The translations under genes were made by a program, and so were the position numbers. Below are positions 17,575 through 26,182 of a DNA stretch of 64,000 bases, piece after piece. The stretch is from an uncultured Dehalococcoidia bacterium (GTDB lineage Bacteria > Chloroflexota > Dehalococcoidia > Lucifugimonadales > UBA1123), in contig CATOSI010000002.1 in NCBI GenBank assembly GCA_951812505.1, forward strand, positions 744,001 through 808,000, in the 5' to 3' direction. Under the pieces are notes generated by a model. The model saw nothing but the letters and a program-made list of their open reading frames with translations. It was not told the origin of the DNA and searched no databases. The stretch's first letter is position 1, and every line of letters starts with the position of its first letter.

Positions 17575-17695
17575 AATTCATATCGTTCCTGCCAGAGTGG
17601 GGGAATGGTAACACATCTTTCATAGTTGCCCGAGTATTCGACTTCCCCGCAACTGCTTGACCTGCGAGTGAATTCAGATGCTCATGTAACTAATC

Positions 17696-18730
17696 CTACA
17701 TGAACTCAGACATGAGGTTGATGTTGTCGGCTTCGGACTTGAGTTCGCCGCGCTCGACTCGCTTAACCAGGTCGGTGATGCGGTCACAGGCGGGGGTTGC
17801 CACTCCGACTTCACGTCCGCGACGGGCGACGTAGCCGTCAAGGTACTCGATCTCTGTGCGGCGGCCCTTGATCACGTCCTGCAGCATTGAGGGGCGGCCG
17901 TCGCCCAGCTCCTTCGCGCCCTCGGCGAGCGTGGACTTGAGGTCTTCGAGCGCGGTCGCGTCTTCGGCGGCGTCAACGTACTGCTGCGACGGGATGTTGT
18001 TTATCGGCTCCACGGACACGCCTAGACCGCTTCCGACTCGCACGACCTCGGCGCCTATCTTGATGGTGACGTCCACGACCCCCGGCGTGTCGCGCGATCC
18101 GGCGGAACCCAGCCCGGTGAGCGCACAGATGGGGTTGGCCATCGAGTTGGTCGCGAGCTTGGCCCAGCGATGCCCCCATAGGTTGGGAGTGACCTTCGTT
18201 GGGCCGACCGCGCCCAGCATGTCCGAAATGGCGTGAGCGCGCCCGGACTCGATGCCGCTCGGCTCGCCTATGGTGAACGCCAGACGCGAAGCAATGCTGG
18301 TCCTGATCGGGTTGGCGGGTTCGTACATGCCCGCGCCCAGCGTGATTACGCATCCGAGAACCTTGCTCCAGCCCGCTATTGGGCCAATGCGCTCGTCGTT
18401 GATGCCGTTCTGCGCGGAGACTATCGCGCCGTTTTCGGACAGGTGGGGCATGATGAAGTGTGTCGCCCACTCTGTGTCGTAGGACTTCATTGCCAGGAAG
18501 ACGAGATCGAACGGCTCGACGATGTTGCACACCTCGCCGAGGTGGACGGCGTTTGCCGCGACGGTGAAGTCGCCTTCCTGTGTGGATACGGTCAGGCCCT
18601 TATCCCGTATCGCCTCCACGTTCGCGGGCCACTGGTCTATGAGTGTGACGTCGTGTCCCGCCCTGGTCAGATACCCACCGACGATGCCGCCGATAGCTCC
18701 GACTCCAAGAACCGCTACTCTGTTGAACAT
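17696..18730 (-). CDS. panE: Ketopantoate reductase family protein (2-dehydropantoate 2-reductase)
   Basis: A 344-residue PanE/ApbA-type enzyme. The nucleotide motif VLGVGAIGGIVGGYL is at residues 8-22, followed by a basic/acidic switch at LIDQWP. The middle has the expected LAMKSYDT and ISAQNG-like (VSAQNGINDE) segments, and the C-terminal helical domain contains KLATNSMANPICALTG with the catalytic Lys and Asn region. PanE makes pantoate with NADPH for coenzyme A synthesis, but many paralogues in heterotrophs act on other 2-ketoacids. No other pantothenate gene lies nearby, so the symbol is a family label. Confidence 0.75.
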   Translation of the reverse strand: MFNRVAVLGVGAIGGIVGGYLTRAGHDVTLIDQWPANVEAIRDKGLTVSTQEGDFTVAANAVHLGEVCNIVEPFDLVFLAMKSYDTEWATHFIMPHLSENGAIVSAQNGINDERIGPIAGWSKVLGCVITLGAGMYEPANPIRTSIASRLAFTIGEPSGIESGRAHAISDMLGAVGPTKVTPNLWGHRWAKLATNSMANPICALTGLGSAGSRDTPGVVDVTIKIGAEVVRVGSGLGVSVEPINNIPSQQYVDAAEDATALEDLKSTLAEGAKELGDGRPSMLQDVIKGRRTEIEYLDGYVARRGREVGVATPACDRITDLVKRVERGELKSEADNINLMSEFM

Positions 18731-18785
18731 CCTGTTTCCTCCGTACTGATTTGCTGGTAGGTCGTGTACTTCACATACGGGATTG

Positions 18786-18947
18786 TCAGACTCCGTGCCG
18801 GAAACACGTCAGGTCACCGACACACGAAAATTCACCCACAACTACGACTGAGAGCAGAACCTCTTCGGCTGTCCGCACGAGTTCGGCGACCTGCTCGTGT
18901 CCACGCATGAGCATGGAGTAAGCATTGGAATCGAGGAGAACCCTCAT
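18786..18947 (-). pseudogene. Truncated VapC-type PIN toxin
   Basis: A 53-residue frame begins MRVLLDSNAYSMLMRGHEQV and continues through SVVVVGEF, the first two strands and helices of a PIN toxin with the first Asp and a Glu of the active site. After FRHGV it stops, where an intact toxin would continue for about 80 residues to the second acidic pair. The ATG overlaps the antitoxin stop by four bases (18944-18947), the normal toxin-antitoxin arrangement. The remainder is absent; the ketopantoate reductase promoter region follows. The toxin is therefore almost certainly inactive. Confidence 0.7.
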
Positions 18948-19207
18948 CTCCATGCGGCCTCATCTATAGTCTCGAACTCTTCCCAAGCCGAGTCCACGTC
19001 GTCCGCTTCCGCCGGAGTCCAGCTTCCTATCAGGTGATCCAACGAAGAGCCGACAACGTCATCCCCTCCTGAATTGTCCGCAAGGCCGGCACCCTTGCGG
19101 AGCAACCTCAAGGCGGCCTGATTCAGTGATATTCCCTCGCGCTTCGCCAAGCGGCGCACACTTGCGCTCAAGTCGTCGTCGAATCCTCTGATGGTAAGCT
19201 GGTTCAT
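18944..19207 (-). CDS. FitA/VapB-type ribbon-helix-helix antitoxin
   Basis: An 87-residue protein. The N-terminal QLTIRGFDDDLSASVRRLA followed by KREGISLNQAALRLLRKG is a ribbon-helix-helix DNA-binding domain of the FitA/Arc type. The acidic, tryptophan-containing tail (WTPAEADDVDSAWEEFETID) is the usual toxin-binding end. I chose the ATG at 19207 because AGAGGTGG lies at good distance; an upstream ATG has no ribosome site. The adjoining toxin is truncated, so this antitoxin may survive as an orphan repressor. Confidence 0.75.
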   Translation of the reverse strand: MNQLTIRGFDDDLSASVRRLAKREGISLNQAALRLLRKGAGLADNSGGDDVVGSSLDHLIGSWTPAEADDVDSAWEEFETIDEAAWR

Positions 19208-19380
19208 GTTGGGCCACCTCTCATGACTCACTACTGAGTCAGTATGATTCATCCTAATTGCCACCTGATAACCGGTCAAGGCTGCCTGGCTGAGCAGGGA
19301 ATTCCAGACTTCGGTTTGCCAATTCGCGGCTGCGCGCGTAAGGTGTACCGATTACCCGTTTTGGGGTTGGGCAAAGCGAA

Positions 19381-20583
19381 GTGGTCTCGTTCATAACAAA
19401 AGCTCCTCGTTCGCGCCGGACGCTCATGTTCGGCTCTACGATGCACGTGTGGAGCGACCTGTTCTTCGCGCTTCTGGTGCCGCTTCTGCCGTTCATCAAA
19501 GAGGACATGGGCCTGTCGTTCACCGAGGTCGGCCTGCTGCGCTCCGTGTTCAGCGGCGCGTCCGCCGTGCTGCAGGTCCCTGCCGGCTTTCTTGCCGAGA
19601 GCATGGGCGAATTCTGGCTGCTGATAATGGGCAACGTGTGGGTGTCCGCCGGACTGGTGGCGATGGCGCTGTCGCCCGCTTTCCTGCTTCTTGTGGTCGC
19701 GTCCGGCGTAGGCGGACTGGGTGGCGGCACTCAGCATCCGCTGGCGTCCAGCATGGTGTCGCGCGCCTACGATGACAGGGGACGCGCCACCGCCGTGGGC
19801 ACGGTCAACTTTGCGGGCGATCTCGGCAAGATGATCGCGCCGCTGGTGGCCGGGCTTATTGCGATCAGCATGGGATGGCGGGCGACTTTCATGGTCGTAG
19901 GACTGGCGGGTCTGGCGTTCATGCTGGCCTCGATGTTTACGCGACGGGTGGTGGACATAGGCAGGCCGCGCCCGGCCTCCACAACTTCGCCCGACAGTCC
20001 GGTCGTGGATGACGAATCGGACTCCAAGTTGGCGGGCTTTATAGCGCTGAGCGGAGTGGGTCTGCTGGACTCGGCGACGCGCACCTCCGCGCTCGTGTTC
20101 CTGCCGTTCGTGATGGAGAGCAAAGGCATGGGCCCCGGACAGATAAGCGCGATGCTGTTTCTGCTGTTCGGGGGTGGGGCGATAGGCAAGTACGTGTGCG
20201 GATGGCTCGGCGACCGCATGGGAACCCTCAGCCTGGTGTGGGCGACGAAGGGCCTGACTGCGGCTCTGCTGGTCGCGTCTCTGTTCACGCCCGCGCTCCT
20301 GATGGCGCCGCTGGTGATAATCATAGGCATAGGACTGAACGGCACGTCGTCGGTGCTGTACGCGACGGTCGCGGAGTTCGTTCCGCCCGGTCGTCGCGCC
20401 CGCTTCTACGGCTTCTTCTACACCACAAATGAGGTTGGCACGGTCATCGCGCCGCTCGCCTACGGTCTCGTGGCCGACCTCTTCAGCCTGCGTACCACGA
20501 TGCTGGCAATGGGAGCGGCTACCGCCGCCATACTGCCCGCGAGTTTGACTCTGCGGCGGCACCTGGAACGGGCGGGGTTCTGA
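19381..20583 (+). CDS. MFS transporter
   Basis: A 400-residue major facilitator superfamily carrier with about twelve membrane helices and a polar central loop at residues 195-220. The motif between helices 2 and 3 is weak, and QVPAGFLAESMGEF fills that place. Helix 5-6 has NFAGDLGKMIAPLVAGLI. The second half repeats the layout (KYVCGWLGDRMGT). The substrate is unknown. The start is a GTG at 19381; an ATG at 19426 (MFGSTMHVW) is an equally reasonable choice because the first 15 residues are not conserved in appearance. Confidence 0.8.
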   Translation: MVSFITKAPRSRRTLMFGSTMHVWSDLFFALLVPLLPFIKEDMGLSFTEVGLLRSVFSGASAVLQVPAGFLAESMGEFWLLIMGNVWVSAGLVAMALSPAFLLLVVASGVGGLGGGTQHPLASSMVSRAYDDRGRATAVGTVNFAGDLGKMIAPLVAGLIAISMGWRATFMVVGLAGLAFMLASMFTRRVVDIGRPRPASTTSPDSPVVDDESDSKLAGFIALSGVGLLDSATRTSALVFLPFVMESKGMGPGQISAMLFLLFGGGAIGKYVCGWLGDRMGTLSLVWATKGLTAALLVASLFTPALLMAPLVIIIGIGLNGTSSVLYATVAEFVPPGRRARFYGFFYTTNEVGTVIAPLAYGLVADLFSLRTTMLAMGAATAAILPASLTLRRHLERAGF

Positions 20584-20607
20584 GGGATTCGCCGCGCTAA
20601 CAGGGGT

Positions 20608-21012
20608 CTAAGGGTTCCAGCTTCCGTTCTTCGAGTTGTACCAGAGAGTGGCGTTCTCATTCTGTCTCGCGGCGTCTATGGCGTAGTTTCCACGGAACCT
20701 GCCGAAGTCCTCGTGCTACTGTCTGAACATACCGTGCAACGCGCGGATGTCTTCGCTTATCCTGTTCTGAGCTTGGAGCAAGGAGTTCTGGGTTTCGAGT
20801 ATGGTGGCAATCGTCTCTTGCATGGCAGTCTGAGTCCGGCGAGACTCGGCGAGTTCCGCCAGAATGCGGTTCTGGGTTTGGAGCAGAGCGGCGAACTGGT
20901 TGGGGAGCGCCAGAACCTCATCTGTCATTATCGTCCGCCGAACCTGATCCAGCAGGTCGGGGTCTTCGCGGAGGGCGTGGATGAAGTCTTCGACTGTGTG
21001 TATGGCTACCAT
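20608..21012 (-). pseudogene. Coiled-coil hypothetical gene interrupted by an amber codon
   Basis: The first 98 codons encode VEDFIHALREDPDLLDQVRRTIM and a long coiled coil (LLQTQNRILAELAESRR and so on). A TAG at 20716-20718 ends it. The same frame then continues for 35 codons through DFGRFRGNYAIDAARQNE to a second TAG. That segment is the recognisable C-terminal part of coiled-coil proteins that occur in several copies in related Chloroflexota, so the first TAG is probably a nonsense mutation from CAG. GGAGAG before the ATG at 21012 marks the start. The function of the family is unknown. Confidence 0.6.
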
Positions 21013-21133
21013 GATTTTCTCTCCGCTTAATGCTGTCATAGGCGGAAGAGACTGAGCAAGGCGGTCACCGTCTTTTCAGTCTGTCCGAGTTTCTGATAAT
21101 CTGACTCCGCTACCTTGAGGATCGAGTTCACGC

Positions 21134-22858
21134 ATGACGCAAGCGAATGATAACGTCCGGTTCGAGCCGGAGGAACGTCCACCCCACCCGCTCTCCGCCG
21201 GACTTGGATTCCAGGCTGTGGCTATCCTGATAGCTCCCATCGTGGTGACCGTGGCTATCATAATAAGGTCGGCCAACCAGTCTGAGAGCTATCTCGCCTG
21301 GGCGGTATTCACGGCGGTGGTCATCAGCGGGGCGATTACGATTCTTCAGGCGGTCCGCGTCGGACGGTTCGGGTCGGGATACATACTCTTCATGGGTACA
21401 TCTGCCACCTTCCTCGTGGTGTGTGTACTGGCGATGGAGGCCGGGGGGCCGGCCATGATGGGAACGCTGATAGTCGCATCGTCGGCGTTCTACTTCCTGC
21501 TGTCGGCGCGGCTGGCTGCGCTGCGTCGCGTCATTACGCCTCTCGTGTCCGGTGTGGTCATCATGCTGCTGGCGGCGATGGTAGCGCCGATAGTATTCAA
21601 CATGCTGACGAATGTGCCGGATACGACTCCCGATGTCGCCGCGCCCCTGATCGCGGCAGTAACGCTCGGCGTGGTCGTGCCGCTGGCGCTGCGCGCGCCG
21701 AAGGCATGGCAGTTGTGGGCTCCACTGATCGGGGTCGTCGTGGGCTGCGTGGCGTCCTCATTCTTCGGGCTGTACGACTATCAGAGCGTTCTGGACGCGG
21801 CGTGGGTCGGGCTGCCGGATATGGAATGGCCGGGTCTGTATCTGGGCTTTGGAGCTGAGTTCTGGGCGCTGCTGGTTACGTTCGCGCTTATATCGCTGGT
21901 GAGCGCGCTGGAGACGGTGGGAGACGGCGTGGCGGTGCAGCAGGTGTCGCGGAGACGGCCTCGGACAACCGACTTCAGGGTAATTCAGGGCGCGCTCAAT
22001 GCGGACGGACTGGGCAATGTTCTGTCGGGACTCGCGGGCACTGTGCCGAATACGACTTATTCAACCTCCGTTCCTGTAATAGCGCTCACCGGGGTGGCGG
22101 CGCGCCGGGTAGGAGTGTACGCCGGCATATTTCTGATGGCGGCTGCTTTCTTTCCCAAGATAACCGCGGTGCTCCTGGCGATTCCGGCTCCGGTCGTGGG
22201 GGCCTACATAACGATATTCCTGGCTTTGATCTTCGTCGAGGGCATGAAGACCGTCTTAAAGGATGGTCTGGACCAGCAGAAGACTCTGATAGTGGGGCTG
22301 GCGTTCTGGATAGGCTTGGGGTTCGAGTACAAGTTTATTTTCCCCGATCTGCTGAGCGGAGTATGGGAGACGCTATTCGGCAACGGAATGGTCGTCGGCG
22401 GCATAGTCGCGATTGTACTGGTCCAGTTCGTGGGACTGACTTCCAGGCGTCGCAGGCGTATCAGGCTCGAACTGAGTGCGTCGTCCCTGCCGGAGATTGA
22501 CGAATTTCTGCGAGCGTTCGCACACCGGATAGGCTGGAACGAGACATCAACCGACCGCCTGCGCTCGGCTGGCGAAGAGACGCTCGCGAGCCTCATGCAG
22601 GACGCGGAGGAATCCAGCAGCGGCCGGCGCCTGATGGTAGGCGCGAGTCTTGCGGACGGGATGGCCGAACTGGAGTTTACCGCGGTTTCCGGAGAGGAGA
22701 ACATCGAGGACAGTCTGGCGTATCTGCCTGAACAGCCCGAGATCGAGGACGAGCGTGAAATCTCCTTCCGACTGCTCCGACACTATGCGTCCTCCGTCCG
22801 GCACCAGAAGTATCACAATGTAGATATAGTAACGGTGCAGGTTGAGGGCACGAGTTAG
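21134..22858 (+). CDS. NCS2 (UraA-fold) transporter with C-terminal RsbW-like domain
   Basis: A 574-residue protein. Residues 1-435 form a nucleobase-cation symporter 2 domain with the family signatures ALETVGDGVAVQQVS (substrate-binding Glu of helix 8) and the helix-10 loop NADGLGNVLSGLAGTVPNTTY. NCS2 carriers move uracil, xanthine, urate or ascorbate with protons or sodium. Residues of about 443-574 are an extra cytoplasmic domain that looks like the HATPase_c_2 fold of RsbW/SpoIIAB: a start helix IDEFLRAFAHRIGW, an N-box-like RLRSAGEETLASLM, and a final ISFRLLRHYASSV strand set. The N-box Asn and the D-x-G-x-G loop are missing, so ATP hydrolysis is unlikely. A close paralogue follows after 16 bases. 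Confidence 0.8.
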   Translation: MTQANDNVRFEPEERPPHPLSAGLGFQAVAILIAPIVVTVAIIIRSANQSESYLAWAVFTAVVISGAITILQAVRVGRFGSGYILFMGTSATFLVVCVLAMEAGGPAMMGTLIVASSAFYFLLSARLAALRRVITPLVSGVVIMLLAAMVAPIVFNMLTNVPDTTPDVAAPLIAAVTLGVVVPLALRAPKAWQLWAPLIGVVVGCVASSFFGLYDYQSVLDAAWVGLPDMEWPGLYLGFGAEFWALLVTFALISLVSALETVGDGVAVQQVSRRRPRTTDFRVIQGALNADGLGNVLSGLAGTVPNTTYSTSVPVIALTGVAARRVGVYAGIFLMAAAFFPKITAVLLAIPAPVVGAYITIFLALIFVEGMKTVLKDGLDQQKTLIVGLAFWIGLGFEYKFIFPDLLSGVWETLFGNGMVVGGIVAIVLVQFVGLTSRRRRRIRLELSASSLPEIDEFLRAFAHRIGWNETSTDRLRSAGEETLASLMQDAEESSSGRRLMVGASLADGMAELEFTAVSGEENIEDSLAYLPEQPEIEDEREISFRLLRHYASSVRHQKYHNVDIVTVQVEGTS

Positions 22859-22874
22859 TCCGCAGGGATAAGCT

Positions 22875-24602
22875 ATGACCCAAGCGAACGACAATATCCG
22901 TTACGAGCCGGACGACCGCTCTCCTCATCCGGTTTCCGCCGGACTCGGATTCCAGATAACCGCCATCACACTGGCTCCGGTCGCGATCACCGTGGCGATC
23001 ATCGCGCGGGCCGCCAACCAGTCTGAGACCTACATAACTTGGGCGGTGTTCGCCGCCGTGGTGGTAAGCGGGACCGTTACGATCCTGCAGGCTGTCAGAG
23101 TAGGACGGATCGGGGCCGGCCACATTCTAGTCATGGGAACTTCCGGGGCATTCATCGGTATCTGTATCACGGCGCTGGTGGAAGGAGGTCCCGCCACCTT
23201 GGCAAGCTTGGTGGTCGTCTCGTCGCTGTTCCAGTTTCTACTGTCGGCGCGGCTTTCGCTGCTGCGCCGGATCGTTACGCCGGTCGTGGCCGGCACCGTG
23301 CTCATGCTGATTGCCGCCACGGTCATGCCGATAGTATTCGGTATGCTCGGCGACATCCCTGAAGGTATTTCTACGCCCGCGGCTCCTCTGACGGCGTCTG
23401 TGACTCTAGTAGTGGTCGTCGTGGTTTCTCTGAGAGCTCCGCGTTCACTTCAGCTGTGGGCTCCGCTCATCGGCGTGGTGGTGGGCTGCGGAGTCGCTGC
23501 GGCATTTGGGATGTTCGATTACCAGGGCGTGCTCGACGCACCCTGGGTCGGGATTCCCGACGTCGGCGGCTGGCCGGGTTTCCAGTTGCCGACCGAGGCG
23601 TTCTGGGCGCTGCTGCCCGCGTTCGTCGTAGTTACCATTGTGGGCGCAATAGAGACTATCGGCGACAGCGTGGCGATTCAACAGGTTTCGAGACGGCGTC
23701 CGCGGGCGGGCGACTTTCGCCTGGTGCAGGGAGCTCTCAACGCTGACGGTGTGGGCAATCTGCTGTCCGGGATTGCCGGAACCGTGCCGAACACAACTTA
23801 CTCGTCCAGCATATCTATCGTGACCATTACCGGAATAGCGGCGCGGCGCGTGGGCATATATACCGGCCTGTTCTTCATATTGCTGGTTTTTTCACCGAAA
23901 ATAGTTGCGCTGCTGCTGGCGATCCCAAACGTGGTTGCCGCCGCTTATACAATGGTCCTGATAGCTCTCATCTTCGTCGAAGGGTTCAGAATCGTCATGC
24001 GGGACGGCATGGACCCGCGCAAAGCCATGGTTGTGGGCGTGTCGTTCTGGATGGGCGTGGGTTTCGAGAACAAGGTTATATTCCCCGACCTGCTGACCGG
24101 ACCGCTGGGTGCGCTCTTCGGCAACGGAATGACCACCGGCGCGCTCTGCGCGATACTGCTGACGATGTTCCTGGAACTCACATCTTCACGTCGCAGAAGA
24201 CTGGCGGTTGGGCTGGAATCATCCTCTTTCCCCAGGATAGATGAGTTCCTGCGCGAGTTTGGGACCAGGATAGGCTGGAACGAGGCCTCGACCGACCGGC
24301 TGCGCTCCGCGGGCGAGGAGACCCTGGCAAGTCTGCTGCAAGTCAGTCGGCGGGAGGATGCGGATGGCCGGAAGCTGACAGTTTCGGCTCGGCTCGTGGA
24401 GGACGTGGTGGAAATGGAGTTTCTGGCTTCCTCGGAAGAGGAGAACCTGGAGGACCGGCTTGCCTACCTGGACGAGCAGTCCGAGACGCCGGACGAACGT
24501 GAAATATCGTTCCGCCTGCTGCGGTACTACGCATCTTCGGTGAACCATCGCCAGTACCACAACCTGGACGTGGTTACGGTGCAGGTGCCCGGTTCTCGAT
24601 AA
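22875..24602 (+). CDS. NCS2 (UraA-fold) transporter with C-terminal RsbW-like domain, second copy
   Basis: A 575-residue paralogue of the upstream gene with the same layout: permease to about residue 437, including AIETIGDSVAIQQVS and NADGVGNLLSGIAGTVPNTTY, then the RsbW-like domain (IDEFLREFGTRIGW, RLRSAGEETLASLL, ISFRLLRYYASSV). The first codons are almost identical in both copies, so the pair arose by tandem duplication, but the proteins have since diverged clearly. The second start has AGGGA at suitable distance. The extra domain is retained in both copies, which argues that it is functional. Substrates may differ between the two. Confidence 0.8.
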   Translation: MTQANDNIRYEPDDRSPHPVSAGLGFQITAITLAPVAITVAIIARAANQSETYITWAVFAAVVVSGTVTILQAVRVGRIGAGHILVMGTSGAFIGICITALVEGGPATLASLVVVSSLFQFLLSARLSLLRRIVTPVVAGTVLMLIAATVMPIVFGMLGDIPEGISTPAAPLTASVTLVVVVVVSLRAPRSLQLWAPLIGVVVGCGVAAAFGMFDYQGVLDAPWVGIPDVGGWPGFQLPTEAFWALLPAFVVVTIVGAIETIGDSVAIQQVSRRRPRAGDFRLVQGALNADGVGNLLSGIAGTVPNTTYSSSISIVTITGIAARRVGIYTGLFFILLVFSPKIVALLLAIPNVVAAAYTMVLIALIFVEGFRIVMRDGMDPRKAMVVGVSFWMGVGFENKVIFPDLLTGPLGALFGNGMTTGALCAILLTMFLELTSSRRRRLAVGLESSSFPRIDEFLREFGTRIGWNEASTDRLRSAGEETLASLLQVSRREDADGRKLTVSARLVEDVVEMEFLASSEEENLEDRLAYLDEQSETPDEREISFRLLRYYASSVNHRQYHNLDVVTVQVPGSR

Positions 24603-24662
24603 TCGCGCCCGAAGTTTTGAAATTAACCCTAGACAGTTGTGATATTTTGTTCAAAGCGTGGC

Positions 24663-24668
24663 TATAAT
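24663..24668 (+). promoter_or_regulatory. Candidate -10 box of the histidine kinase gene
   Basis: A perfect TATAAT lies 47 bases before the kinase ATG in a locally AT-rich stretch. The best -35-like match (TTGTGA at 24637) is 20 bases away, longer than ideal. It suggests the kinase has its own promoter and is not only read from the transporter genes. Confidence 0.4.
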
Positions 24669-24714
24669 GTAATCAGCCTCCCGTCGCCATATCCAATTTT
24701 TTGAGACAGGGACG

Positions 24715-26091
24715 ATGCTGACCGACCGCTCCGAGAACATCAGCGACGATTTTGGCGCGCTGTCTCCGGCTGCGCCGGAGTTCGACACTCTCGACTCTGG
24801 CGGATTGGCCGGGGGAATGGAACGTTCCGGCTTTTCCAAATACAGCCTCCGCCGCAAGTCTATTCAGACGTTCTTGCTGCTGGTGACCGTGATCGCGCTT
24901 GCGGGAGCGGCCAGCGGCTTGTCGCTGTTCGCGCCCGTCGAATGGTCCGTATGGCGGTGGACGCTCACAGCAGTGTCCTGCCTTTGTCTTCTGGCGGCTG
25001 TTGTCGCCATAGCGGGGTACATAAAGAACGGTCTCAGAACCGTCATGCTCGAGGAGTGGATACGGCGCATGGGCGAGGGAGACCTGGAATTTCGCGCGGA
25101 CCCGGGCGGAAAAGACGAGGTCAAGGACGTGGCGATAGCGCTGGAAGAGCTGAGACAGCGCTCTATCAAGGTTGTTCAGCTCGGCCTGGTCGAACAGATG
25201 GCGGAAGACCTGAAGGCCAGGAACGACGAGTTGGCGCGTGTTCTGTCCGACCTGCTCACCGCCCAGGATCAGATAGTGGCGCGGCAGAAGTTGGCTGAGA
25301 TGGGCGAACTCACCGCTGGGGTGGCGCACGAAATACGCAACCCGCTCAACTTCGTCATCAATTTTTCCCAGACGTCGGCTGAACTCGTGTCCGAGTTGTC
25401 GGAAATCCTGGACGCCACCGAAACGAGCCTGGACACCGACGCCGCTGACGAAATAGTCGAAATCAGGGATGTCCTTCTTTCCAACATGGGGCGTATAGTC
25501 GAACATTGCGACCGCGCGAACCGTATAGTGGAGACCATCCTTGCGCTGGGCAAAGACACAGGCAACCTTCAGCCTACCGACCTCAACAATCTTCTGAGCC
25601 ACCACGCCGAGTTGGCGTACCAGAGCGCGCGTGCCCTGGATGACTCTTTCGAGATGAAGATGGTGGAGCGTTTCGACCCCGAAATAGACCAGATAATGCT
25701 GGCGCCCGAGGGTATGGCCAGGGTTATTCTGAACATGGTGGGCAACTCCTGCTACGCCGTGACCGAGCGCAAGAGGTCAGCGGACTGCGACGCGGACTAT
25801 GTTCCGACCTTGTGGCTGGAGACGCGCCTGGCCGGAGATGAAGTCGAAATAGTCATCAGGGATAATGGTTCGGGAATTCCCTCGGACGCTATCTCGAAGG
25901 TGCTGAACCCGTTCTTCACCACGAAGCCGCCGGATATTGGGGCAGGCCTGGGTCTGAGCCAGTCGGCGGACATCGTTCGGAGGCACGGAGGACGCATCAA
26001 TGTGGTCTCCGAAATCGGCCAGTACACCGAAATGACTATCGTCTTGCCCGTTGAGGGCTCTCCCGCATACGCACTGAGTGGAAATGGATGA
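24715..26091 (+). CDS. Membrane sensor histidine kinase
   Basis: A 458-residue kinase. Two membrane helices (residues 51-70 and 82-103) enclose only a very short outside loop, so sensing is probably within the membrane or cytoplasm. A HAMP-like linker follows (about 104-150), then a coiled coil. The phospho-acceptor is His205 in LTAGVAHEIRNPLNF. The ATPase has the N box VILNMVGNSCYAV, IRDNGSGIP, the F box NPFFTTK and GAGLGLS. No response regulator is adjacent. It is downstream of two transporters that carry RsbW-like domains, which makes a shared signalling role conceivable. Confidence 0.88.
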   Translation: MLTDRSENISDDFGALSPAAPEFDTLDSGGLAGGMERSGFSKYSLRRKSIQTFLLLVTVIALAGAASGLSLFAPVEWSVWRWTLTAVSCLCLLAAVVAIAGYIKNGLRTVMLEEWIRRMGEGDLEFRADPGGKDEVKDVAIALEELRQRSIKVVQLGLVEQMAEDLKARNDELARVLSDLLTAQDQIVARQKLAEMGELTAGVAHEIRNPLNFVINFSQTSAELVSELSEILDATETSLDTDAADEIVEIRDVLLSNMGRIVEHCDRANRIVETILALGKDTGNLQPTDLNNLLSHHAELAYQSARALDDSFEMKMVERFDPEIDQIMLAPEGMARVILNMVGNSCYAVTERKRSADCDADYVPTLWLETRLAGDEVEIVIRDNGSGIPSDAISKVLNPFFTTKPPDIGAGLGLSQSADIVRRHGGRINVVSEIGQYTEMTIVLPVEGSPAYALSGNG

Positions 26092-26109
26092 ATCTCGAAT
26101 CATCCGACT

Positions 26110-26138
26110 TTGCCCGACCAAACCCCCCGTGCTACAAT
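26110..26138 (+). promoter_or_regulatory. Sigma-70-type promoter of ribF
   Basis: TTGCCC at 26110-26115 and TACAAT at 26133-26138 are separated by exactly 17 bases. The -10 box ends 44 bases before the ribF ATG. No riboswitch-like structure fits in the short leader. Confidence 0.6.
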
Positions 26139-26182
26139 TCAGGCTGCCGTTGGAATGTTCGAAGTTGCTTGCGTGAGCGAAA

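Noticed and set aside
19276..20562. A 428-codon minus-strand frame
   Set aside because: It is antisense to the MFS carrier and strongly enriched in His, Arg and Gln with no hydrophobic core.
26092..26182. An FMN riboswitch before ribF
   Set aside because: The leader after the likely transcription start is only about 35-40 bases, too short for an RFN element.
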